From Sciurus carolinensis (lineage: Eukaryota; Chordata; Mammalia; Rodentia; Sciuridae): 64,000 nt of DNA. Below, piece by piece: positions 1-9,160 of the stretch. The stretch spans positions 89,516,581 through 89,580,580 of the forward strand of contig NC_062225.1 of NCBI RefSeq assembly GCF_902686445.1, written 5' to 3'. Each line of letters starts with the position of its first letter. Position 1 is the stretch's first letter. The notes under the pieces were generated by a model, which saw only the letters and a list, made by a program, of their open reading frames with translations, was not told the origin of the DNA and did no database searches. Position numbers and translations under genes: made by a program.

Positions 1-814
1 CCTTAGCCCGGATGGAGCTTGGGTTGGTTGTCCAGTCTTCTGAGCCACTTTTGAGCCAATGCCATTGGACAAGCTCCTGATGGACGTGTCTCTCTGGTCA
101 TCCCTGGGATGTGGTGAACGAGTGCCTTTCAGAGTGACTATTACAACGTGAGGTAATGCACAAGGCAGAAAACCACCATGGCTGGCGCATAAACAGCACA
201 TGACAAATCACCGCTATTACGTGCACACAGATACACACGCAGACTGGAACCGGGGGCCGTGCTGCTTGCATCTGCCAGCCTCTTATTCCACTAAGTGCTT
301 CAGAGAGACAAGCGGTACTGCCACAGAAAGCAGAGCTAGCTGGACCACAGAACGGGCCACCAGAGCTAGCTGGACCACAGAATGGGCCACCTGAAGTTTA
401 TTTTTCATTATATGACTCCAAAGAAATGAAAACAGAAAAAAAGATGTTAAGATTATTAAAAAACCAAATGGTATTTTTGAAAAAGCCCAGGGATTGGTTC
501 TATCAGCCCCCAATGGAAATGTAGTTTCCCAAATCTCTTCAGAAGTGTGAACCGCAGAGCAGAGGGGCGTAGACACACCCAGGGGCCCTCTGTGGCTGTG
601 CTCCTTGTGTGTCTTGCAGGGAAATTAGTGCGAGAATTGTGGAGTGGGCACCCAGAGACTCCTCTCACCAGACCTGGGTGGTGCAGCGTGGCTCTGGATG
701 AGTTGGAGATAGCCCTGGAACCTGAGCCCAGAGTGGCCCTATACCTGTGCCTTCATGTGGAGCAATCGCCACTTGGAAGTAAGACTGACAGCCAGCTTCC
801 TTCTCTCAAGGGCA
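1..814. other. Unassigned sequence with one short tandem duplication
   Basis: No recognised repeat family or exon. It contains the 30-bp tandem duplication listed separately and an A-rich patch near 430-480. Short open frames exist on both strands but show no domain, splice context or low-complexity-free protein character. Confidence 0.5.
331..390. repeat. Tandem duplication, two 30-bp units
   Basis: Two head-to-tail 30-bp copies occupy 331-360 and 361-390. They share the core AGAGCTAGCTGGACCACAGA and differ at one position (C or T in the AAYGGGCCAC end). This is 29 of 30 identity, so the duplication is recent relative to the other repeats here. Confidence 0.9.
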
Positions 815-988
815 ACTGAGCCAATGCTGCGTGACGCCTCCCTATCAGGGCCTTCACCTCGTTCTTGAGGGAGCCACCCTCATGACTTACTCCCCTCTCT
901 GAGGTCCCACCTCCCAACACATTGACTGTCGAGTTTCAGCACCTGGATTTTGGAGGGGACTTGTATGCACCGCAGCAGAGATCCGCTG
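815..988 (-). mobile_element. MaLR-type LTR fragment
   Basis: The end of an antisense mammalian-apparent LTR retrotransposon LTR. The plus strand shows the usual tail of such inserts: CTTGAGGGAGCCACCCTCATG, then CCCACCTCCCAACACATTG, then GGATTTTGGAGGGGAC. On the minus strand this is the 5' (U3) part of the LTR. Only about 170 bp remain and the 3' half of the LTR is missing. Confidence 0.55.
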
Positions 989-1477
989 TTAGCCTTGGCC
1001 CACCAGCAAAAGGATGCTCTGCCCTCCCCTACCCACCACGTACCTACTAGATTTAAGGGCTGAGAAAATAAAGAAAAGAGAGTTGTTCAATAAACCTTAT
1101 AACGGAAAGAACCTCTGTTGAATTCAGTCGATACTTGTTCTTTTCATTTTTTTGTTTTCATTTGAATTTATTCTGTGCAATTGGTACTTTTTCATTGAAA
1201 TTCAAGTAGCCCCTGTTAGCATGACTGTGTTGCTGTGCTCTTTGGCATGTTTAGGTCCATGTTTGCAAAGATGTTAACTTATCTGGTGTTCTTTATATTT
1301 CCCATCCAGCTATTTGTATAGTTTTTGTTTTAGATGTTTATCTGTCTATATAGCAGAAACACACACACTGGAAAATGGCACATCTTTCTACGTGTCAGAA
1401 GTCATGCTGTTAAACAGCAGCATTGTATTCCAGAAGTTACGCTAATAGAAAATAGAGAACTTAACATACGAAAGGCG
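989..1477. other. Unassigned AT-rich spacer
   Basis: T-rich and A-rich single-copy-looking sequence between two LTR remnants. I see no motif, exon or known repeat in it. Confidence 0.4.
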
Positions 1478-1860
1478 TTGCTTTCATCGACCTGACAAGA
1501 ACCATTAGAGGAGACTCAGGTTGCAGAGGTCTCAGTTCAGAGAAGGTCAGCTCCATTCGCTGGGGCTCAAGGTGAGACAGAACATCATGGCAGAAGAGTG
1601 AGGTGGGCCAAAGCAGCTCAGGACATGGGACCAGGAAGCAGAGAGAGAGACTCTCCTCCCATGGAAAAATATAAACCCCGACGGCAGGCGCTCAATGAAC
1701 AGCCGCCTCCAGTCACACCCGCCTGCTATAGTCACCTGGCTGATCGGTACCAGGGGATTAACGCGCTGACTGGGTGGACATGCGCACGACCCAGTCAGTG
1801 CCCTCTGAACCTTCTTGCGTTGTCTCACACGTGAGCTTTTGGGGACATTCCGTTGTAAAC
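1478..1860 (-). mobile_element. MaLR-type LTR, antisense
   Basis: Same LTR type as the copy at 2722-3171. Both carry GAGGTCTCAGTTC, then a GGTCAGCT..CTCCATT block, then GACAGAACATCATGG or close variants, and end in GAGCTTTTGGGGACATTC followed by GTAAAC. Read on the minus strand the order is U3 to R/U5, as in a solo LTR. The boundaries are approximate because the ends are diverged. Confidence 0.6.
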
Positions 1861-2721
1861 TACATGAGCCTCTCCCCAAAATCTCAAGGAGCAGAGGCAG
1901 TGTTTCACACTCTGCTTGGTCCTGAAGAACCTGGATAAAAAGTACTAAGGGTGTGAGAAGGAGCAGTCGGAGTCACAGCCAGAGCACGTCCAGTCGGCAA
2001 AGGCCTCCTGGGCACAGCGCCTCCCACGCCCCAGGGCCGTTCTTGCGTCCAGATCGGGGGTGCAGGAGGAGCCCAGCCACACTGCTGGCACTTTCAGACT
2101 GTTCCCATCTGCATGTACAAGTGGAGGCCTAGGTGCTGTGTTTTACTAGCTTTGTGCTGTCAGGGACACAGATGGATAAACGGTATTTTGGCATTAATTT
2201 GCAAAGCAGAGGCCCAGCTCTTACTTACAGAGATTTTCGCTCTCTCCTTGGTGGTTTCCATAGCACTGCGCTGCTGCCAAGAGTAGGCTCTTGCAAAGAA
2301 TTAGCACAGGATTTGGGGGGCTTGGACTACTTACTTCATCTCACAGAGTTCTCACCTTTTGACAATAGCTGTGTGTTCTTTGCTACATCTGAGGTTGATG
2401 GTATTCCTACAGTAGCTCAAGAACTTAATTTAAAATGCTGCCCCAAATAACAGCATTTTACTCAAAACTGGACAACTTGGGTAAAAATAGTTAGCTAGTA
2501 TGCAACTTTTAGTGCACTCCTTCTATGATTTCAAATTGTAAGTCTTTGGTGAGTAAAGTGATTGTGACTTATTGTCAATGACACGGACTTGACACTTGGC
2601 TGTGATAAAAGCTTTGCTCACCCAGTGTAACTGTGAGTGTGCTCATCCTTGTATTCCACCAACACCTACTAAGCTCCAGCTGCCTGCCAGCATTGTGCTC
2701 ACCATTGAGAGTTGGAGCCTA
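1861..2721. other. Unassigned sequence
   Basis: No recognised repeat. The 105-codon open frame at 2133-2450 has no recognisable domain, no homologous-looking motif and no obvious splice signals, so I do not call it a gene. Confidence 0.4.
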
Positions 2722-3171
2722 TGTTAGTCAGCTTTTCCTTATTGTGATCAAAATAGCTGGCTTAAATAACTTAGAGGAGGAAAGATTTATTATGGCTCCT
2801 GGTTTCAGAGGTCTCAGTTCCTGGTCAGCTGGCTCCATTGCTCTGGGCATGGGGTGAGGTAGAACATCATGGTGGAAAAGCATGATGGAGAAAAACTGCT
2901 TGGCTCATGCGGCTGGGAATTGGAAGAAAGAGAGGGTAGAGGAAGGGCCGGGACAGGATATAGTCCCCAAGGGCCTGCTCCCTGTGACCAACCATGCCCC
3001 ACTGGCCTGTGGCTTCCACCACCCTCCAGCAGTCCCTTCAGCTATCCACGATGAGCTGAGAGCACTCACCATGCCATCCCCTTCCAAAAGCCCACCTCCA
3101 AACACTGCTGCACTGGGGACCACGCCTTCAACACGAGCCTTAGGGGGACACTTCATGTCCACACCGTAACA
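2722..3171 (-). mobile_element. MaLR-type solo LTR, antisense
   Basis: A nearly complete LTR of about 450 bp. On the plus strand it starts TGTTAGTCAGCTTTTCC and ends CACCGTAACA, so it has TG...CA termini as expected. A GAGGAAAGATTTATTATGG block contains the reverse complement of an AATAAA-type poly(A) signal (TTTATT). The internal AGAACATCATGG motif and the GCCTTCAACACGAGCCTTAG block are typical of the mammalian MaLR LTRs that end in a CTGACTAACA-like sequence on their own strand. No internal retroviral sequence flanks it, so it is a solo LTR. Confidence 0.75.
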
Positions 3172-4559
3172 GCCCTAGGACACTTTCCTTGAGAATAGCC
3201 AGAGAGGTGGGAAGAGAACCGATGAAGGCAACGTGAGCGCTCTGTGAAGGAGGACCACGGGAATCTGTGGCCCCGACGAGGAACAAAGGGGCAGGTGCAG
3301 GTGGAAGACCCAGAGGTGGAAGGTACGTGTAAAGCAGGCCAGTCCTACAGCACGCTGGGGACAGACGACACAGCCTGACACCTTCGGCACGTTGCTACGC
3401 ACGGCCACTGGTACGTCCATAGTTTTATGAGAGGGCCTGCGTTGCACTCATTTTGCGGATGATAAAGCTCAGGCCAAGAGAGTGCGACGTATCAGATGCA
3501 GCCCTTGTGCGTCCAATTCCAAAGCCAAGGGTGTCAACACTCTGCCACACAATCTTCGAAGCGTAGGAGGAGCTGGCCAGACTGCAGTGTGAGCAAAGGT
3601 AGGCACACTACCTTAGCGAGAGTGGGAGTTCAGCTACGGAGCGGGTAGGAAGGTGGGAAGAGGCAGAGGCCAGCTAGCGCTGGCTCACGCTGCTCCCCAG
3701 GAGCAAAAGCCACGTCCAGGCTGTGTCCAGGGGGCTCATGACAAGGAGTGACGTCCTTAGGAGTACAAGGAGAGGCTGGGAGAAGTAGACTGCATTGACA
3801 GGTGAGAAGAAGGCTCGGCCGCCTCAGTCCCTTGGTTGTCTGGGTTATGGGATGGACAGGAGCGTGGCCGAGCTGGTCTCAAGGTTCTTCAAGTCCTGAG
3901 CTAGGAAGCGAAGCCAGCCTCAACTTGGAGTCCTCCTTTCTTCTCCACTAGACCTCTCCCCTCTAAGGCAGAGCAGCAAAAACAGGGGACATTTGCATGT
4001 CTTGTGTTTTGCTCTTATTTTTATTACTTCTCTATCTCTACCCTCCACTATTTTTTTCATGGATTCTCAGTCTTTTGTAACATAAGTTTTTAAGACAATC
4101 TATCTTTTCTTAAATAATATTTTAGATACACCCTCAAATATTAGAATGCAGAATTTTAACATTATTCATTTATAAATGTTTTGTAATTTTCTTTATGCAA
4201 TCTTCTTTGATCAAATTAAAAGTGTGATTTGAATCCTTTAAACATGTGTTTTTAAGTTATATTGTGTTGTTGTCCTTTAATTATATTTAGATTCATAATT
4301 GTGTTTTAAGGCACACAACACACTGTATCTGGTCCTGGTCCTTTGCTATTTGAGATTGTTCAGTAACCCGACTGGTGTTTGTGTTATTCCACAAGTTCTT
4401 CAAAAAGAGACATCCCCCTAATTGTTCGATAAAGGTTCATAAAAAAGAAAAAATAATCAGATGATTACAATTATGGAAATACATACTCTCTGCCACAACT
4501 GGGACCCTGGATGAATTAGAGAAAGAGATCCAGCTGTGGCTTTTCATTGGTTATTTTAT
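3172..4559. other. Mostly unassigned; small MIR scrap
   Basis: Contains a possible minus-strand MIR scrap at about 3430-3500 (core GCGGATGATAAAGCTCAGG). The stretch 3960-4480 is clearly more AT-rich than its surroundings and matches no repeat I recognise. Confidence 0.4.
3425..3500 (-). repeat. MIR SINE fragment (possible)
   Basis: The segment resembles the antisense MIR core, where TTTTRCAGATGARGAAACTGAGGC is the usual form; here it reads TTTTGCGGATGATAAAGCTC. It is short and diverged, so the call is tentative. Confidence 0.35.
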
Positions 4560-4760
4560 TATCCTTTATCACTCCATAAATATTTGAAGGATCTACCATG
4601 TGCCAAACTCTATTTTAGTTTTCATGGAGATTATATTTTAATTAGAGGAATCAGATGATTCATGTGCAAATAAGTAAATAAACAATGCAGAGTAGTGGGT
4701 ATCAAGGGTGTGAAGACTCGAGAACAGGGTGTTGAGACCTCGAGAGATGGGCAGGTGGGT
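4560..4760 (+). repeat. Ancient mammalian interspersed repeat
   Basis: The block from CCATAAATATTTGAAGG and CTACCATGTGCCAAACTC through AAATAAGTAAATAAACAATG matches the common mammalian repeat that reads roughly 'tattgagcacctactatgtgccaggcac'. I cannot name the family with certainty. Confidence 0.4.
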
Positions 4761-6009
4761 ACGGTGGGCACAGAGGTGCTGGAGAAGACAGTGGCATTGG
4801 AGCTGGAAGTGAAGGTCACCACGTGGACTGCAGGGTGTAGGACTCTGAACTTCCAGGCTCCCTTTCCTGGGCTGTGGAGGAGGCGGTTTCTGATCTGCAG
4901 GGAGGGAGCTAACCTTTTATTGGTGCTCGACCATGCGTTAGACGTTTCTCGTCTCTGGTGGCTTGTTCGGCTAGACTTCTCTCCCTCTAATTGCCATTTA
5001 ATCTGAGAAACTAAATGAATAGGTGTGCATGTAATTGCAATTTAAGAAAGAAAGTGACAACTAAATATAATTAATAAAGAATCATATTACTGGGCATACC
5101 CCGTGTTGAAGCTGAAATGAATCTGAAATTTCGAACAGCTCATTACCTAATAAACTGATGCTGTGTCGTACAACTCTTATTTTAAATAGAATTTTAACAT
5201 ATTATAGTTTGTTTACACATGTATATTTTTAGGTCAAATGATGCGTTTAAAGTAATACTAAGACTAAGATTTGTGGAATTTGCAAGTGCACATCCCACTT
5301 GAATAGAATCTTTCTTGAGAAAGGCTCTGGGTGGGCGGGGCCTCTCTGGTGTCCCTGGAGCACTTCCTGTCCTCCCCAGAGATTGCACAGAGCTCCACAG
5401 TCACATATTTCGCCCATTGCCGTCTGAACAACGCCCATCACTGTTACTGATCCCCACGTGCTTAGTTGGTTGAATTAATGTTTAATGACATGCACTTAGT
5501 CCACTCTGCCCTTCTACCTGTAGATCATTCCTGGTTAAGACATTAACTTTGCATCCATGAATACATTCTAATTTATAAAATGGATCAAACTGGACAGATA
5601 ATGTGTAGGTTATTTCTTTAGGATTTGAAACACATGACCCTATACAGACATAAAAAAACACACATCTATGGCTGCCGCCTGTAATCAAGCACTGGATTTT
5701 AATTGAAATGGGCTCTTTTGGTGATGCCCCAGGACCATAGTGACAAAACAAATGACAGAAAAGAACACGCTGGATTTTTGTGGGCACAGCCAGTTTCTCA
5801 TGCAGCAGAGCGAGGGTTCTCCACCCCCTGGGTACCACCTCCGGCCCGTGCTGTCAGCCCTGATGTCCAGTCTCTGGTCCATACCAGGAGGTCATGCCCT
5901 AATATTATGGTGGCGATGGGTGGGAGCTTGGGAATGGAGTGGGGAGGAGAAAATGGAAGACCCTCCAGTCAGTGTTGATACTTTTCAAACATAGAATCTC
6001 ATAAATGGA
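4761..6009. other. Unassigned sequence
   Basis: GC-moderate sequence followed by an AT-rich patch (5020-5240) and more unique-looking sequence. The open frames on both strands at 5482-5994 overlap each other and have no domain signature. Confidence 0.4.
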
Positions 6010-6365
6010 TGGGAATTTGGCCAGTGTTGGGCTGAGCTTCACTTCCAAGTTCATCTGTTGAACTTCTAACCTCTCTGTATTTGGAGATGGGTCCTTTAAA
6101 GGAGATAATTAAGGTTAAATGAGGTTTTGATGGTAGGACCCTAATAAGAGAGTGAGTGCATCGTTACAAGAGGAAGACACGCCCACCCTGCCACCGCGAG
6201 AGCTCACAGTGAGAAGGCAGCCGTCTAATCTACAAGCCAGGGCTCTCACCAGAAACCAACCCAACAGAACCTTGATCTTGAATTTGTAGCCACCATAACT
6301 GTGAGAAATAAAGTTTTGTTGTTTAAGCCACTTGTTTGATTATGGCAGCCCTGGTTGACCAACAC
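6010..6365 (+). mobile_element. MLT1-like LTR (ERVL-MaLR)
   Basis: A plus-strand LTR of about 355 bp. It shows TTTGGAGATGGGTCCTTTAAAG, TGAGAAGGCAGCCGTCTA, a CTTGATCTTGAATTTGTAGCC block, then AACTGTGAGAAATAAAG with the poly(A) signal AATAAA at 6307-6312. It ends GGCAGCCCTGG..CCAACACA. This order is the standard MLT1 3' half. There is no internal region. A LINE-1 fragment follows almost immediately. Confidence 0.75.
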
Positions 6366-6379
6366 ATCCAGTACCCAAT

Positions 6380-7130
6380 CTTAAGAATCTAGAGAAGAAA
6401 CAGTAGGCCCAAGTCTTCACCCGGCCAGCTTAGGACCTGGCTTCCTTAACAAGATCCCTAAAGCACAAGAAGTAAAGAATCAATAAATGGGATGGACTCA
6501 AACTGAAAAGCGTCTTCTCGACAAAAGAAACAATTGATAACGTGAAGAGAGAGCCTACAGAACGGGAGAAAATCTTTGCCACACACACCTCAGATGGAAC
6601 ACTAATCTCCAGGATATATAAAGAACTCAAAAAAATTAACACACACAAAAAAACAACCCAATATAAATGGGATAAGGAACTAAACAGACACTTCATAGAA
6701 GAAATACAATCAATTAACAAATATATGAAAAAATGTTCACTATCTTTAGCAGAGAAATGCAAATTGAACTTAAGATTTCATCTCACCCCAGTCTGAATAG
6801 CAATGATCAAGAATACAAACAACAATAAATGTTGGTGAGAACGTGGGGAAAAAGAGACACTTGTACATTGCTGGTGGGAATGTAAATTAGTGCGACCATT
6901 ATGGAAAGCAGTATGAAGATTCCTTAGAAAACTTGCATGGAACCACCATTTGACCCAGCTATCCCACCTCTTGGTTTATACTCAAAGGACTTAAAATCAG
7001 CATGTTACAGTGATGCAGCCACATCAATGTTTATAGCAGCTCAATTCACAAAAGCTAAACAATGGGGCCAACCTAGGTGCCCTTCAACAGATGAACACAT
7101 AAAAAATGTGATATATATATATATCACATT

Positions 7131-7171
<41 letters not shown>

Positions 7172-7577
7172 ATATATATAAAATGGAATATTACTCAGCC
7201 TTAAAGAAGAATGAGATTACGGCATTTGCCAGTAAGTGGATAGAGCTGAAGAATATCATGCTAAGTGAAATTAGCCAATTCCAAAAAAATAAAGGCCAAA
7301 TGTTTTCTCTGATAGGCAGATGCTAATTCACAGTGGTGGGGGATGGAGGCTAGGGAAGAATAGAGTTATTTTAGTTTAGGTAGAGGAGATTGAAGGGAGG
7401 TAGGAAGGATGTAGAATGAATCAGACATTATTACTCTATGTACATATTATATAACCAGTGGGATCCTACATCATGTATAACCAGAAGAATGAGAAATCAC
7501 ACTTGAATATATATGGTGCATCAAAGTGCAGTGCATTCTACTGTCATGTATAACTCATTAAAACAAATTTTAAAAAA
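6380..7577 (+). mobile_element. LINE-1, 5'-truncated (ORF2 3' end plus 3'UTR)
   Basis: The segment aligns by eye with the last fifth of ORF2 and the 3'UTR of LINE-1. Translated blocks include [20 protein letters not shown] (6542 onward), MEPPFDPAIPPLGLYSKDLK (6937 onward) and KMEYYSALKKNEITAFASKW. The ORF2 frame is interrupted at several points. The 3' end reads CATTCTACTGTCATGTATAA followed by CTCATTAAAACAAATTTTAA, the same end type as the copy at 44,340. The element lies directly after the MLT1-like LTR. A (TA)n expansion interrupts it at 7111-7180. Confidence 0.9.
7111..7180. repeat. (TA)n-rich low-complexity block
   Basis: Nearly pure alternating T and A with occasional C (ATATATCACATT, TATACATATA) sitting inside the LINE-1 fragment at the place where the reference-like copy at 43.3 kb has only a short ATACATATATAC. 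It is therefore a local expansion of a short LINE-1 seed. Confidence 0.9.
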
Positions 7578-7599
7578 GTGAGAGGCACATAACATCAGC

Positions 7600-7790
7600 T
7601 TAAACTTGCTGGGTGCTTTATGATATGCAAGGTATTTTTATTTCCTTATATGTTAATATTTCCAGAAAACCTTGCAAAATAGCTCCAATCTGCAGGTGCA
7701 ACACTGACATAAATAACTGAGGCTGAGGCTGAGAGAGTTCACTGACCTCATCCAAGGAAGAGGTCAACCTAAATCGCATGGATTTAATCC
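7600..7790 (-). repeat. MIR SINE, antisense
   Basis: The plus strand runs GGGTGCTTTATGATATGC, then TAAATAACTGAGGCTGAGG, then GAGAGAGTTCACTGACCTCA. This is the antisense MIR order: genomic minus tail, the 'gaaactgaggctcagagagg' core, then the 'ttgcccaaggtca' part. Confidence 0.5.
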
Positions 7791-8699
7791 ATTCATTAAA
7801 AATAATAATGATGATTACTATCCAAAGAGGGACGCTTCCACTCCAGCATCTCTTTGGTCAAAATAAGAACAAATCATAATTGCTCATTGTCTATAGACCC
7901 ATTTTTAAAAAATCATCTCCTTTGTATTTATTCTGATCTTGCTTCAGATGGTGACATCAGCCCCTCTGTCTCTGCCTGGGAAAGCCGGCCAGGTACATTC
8001 TGTGTCCTCCTCTGGGAGAAGGGGCTTAGCCTGCAGGCCGCGCCTCTGGGTGGTTGCTGACAGCTGTCCCAGGCTCGCCCTCTTCATGGTGAAAGGTTGG
8101 CAAGGCCTGCAGGACTGGGGTCGGCAGAGCCTCGTCTCCCTTTATGTCCAGTCTACCTGGGCTTCCTGCAGCCGTCACCCATGTCACATCAAAGCCTCAT
8201 GGTTAGACTCTGGGCATTGCGCCTGATGACCACTCAGTAAGTTCGAATTTTATCTAAAACCCCCTGTGGAAAACGTCACTGGTGAATAAATTGTGCACTC
8301 ATGTATGTAAGCACACTTCTGAGTAGTGTCTGCACACATGCCTTTCAAAATAACAGCAGTTCATAGTTTTCAAGGTGACTTTTAACTAGGGAGACATGGG
8401 TTCAGCAAACATGACCCGAGCCATGCAGAAACCATGAAGAAAGACCCAGGAGGGCCCGAGCCGCCTTACCTGCTGCTCCACAAACGCGCACCCCCTGCGC
8501 TCAAGACATTGGTCCTTCTCTGGTGCGCGATGGGTCCCTGTTTGTGCCCATCCAGGGAAATAAGACGAAAACATGTGTGTGTGTGTGTGTGCGCGCGTGC
8601 AATTTGATGCCAACTCATCTGTCATCTCTGGCCAAGACTGACAGCCACACAGTGGTGGAAACGCTGCTTCTTCCTGTAACGGGTATGCACCTACCAGCA
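7791..8699. other. Unassigned sequence with a TG/CG alternating tract
   Basis: Contains the alternating purine-pyrimidine tract at 8573-8600, which runs (TG)n into GCGCGCGTGC. Nothing else is recognised. Confidence 0.4.
8573..8600. repeat. (TG)n/(CG)n alternating tract
   Basis: Twenty-eight bases of strict purine-pyrimidine alternation, ending in a CpG-containing GCGCGCGTGC. Short but uninterrupted. Confidence 0.9.
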
Positions 8700-9160
8700 G
8701 CCAGGGTGCGTTCTTGAAAACAGATGTCAGACCATATCTCCCCTGTCTTCCTGCCTCCCCCTCCCCACACCCACCTCACGCCTGGCTTGGTGACACCCAG
8801 CAAGCCCACCTCTGACCCAGGCACTGCGGGAGCCTCCTTCCCAGCTTCTTCACAGGCCTGAATTCCTTCCACCATCGGGGCCTCTGCTCAGATGCCTCCT
8901 CTACAGAAAGGCCTCCTCCGAGTGAGGCCCAGGCCACCCCACTAAGGTGCCGGCCCCAGCACGTCACTCGAGCCCTCTCCCTAGCACGCCCTCCTCGCTG
9001 CGTGTTTGGTGGTTATGTGCTTACCTGCCCCCCCGTGTCCCCCACTAGACCGTGGAGTGGTTTGGGTCAGGAGCCTGCACTGTGGTTTTCTCTGCTTGAT
9101 TTGCAGCTTCTGGTTGGGTCCCTGACCTAAAGTAGTTGCTCAACAAACACGGAGTGGCTT
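8700..9160 (+). repeat. L2 LINE 3' end
   Basis: The order of blocks matches the L2 3' region: GATGTCAGACCATATCTCCC, a CCTCCTCTACAGAAAGGCC segment, CCCCACTAGACCGTGGAG, then GACCTAAAGTAGTTGCTCAA ending CAACAAACACGGAG. The poly-repeat tail typical of L2 is absent or eroded. It is old and diverged. Confidence 0.65.
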
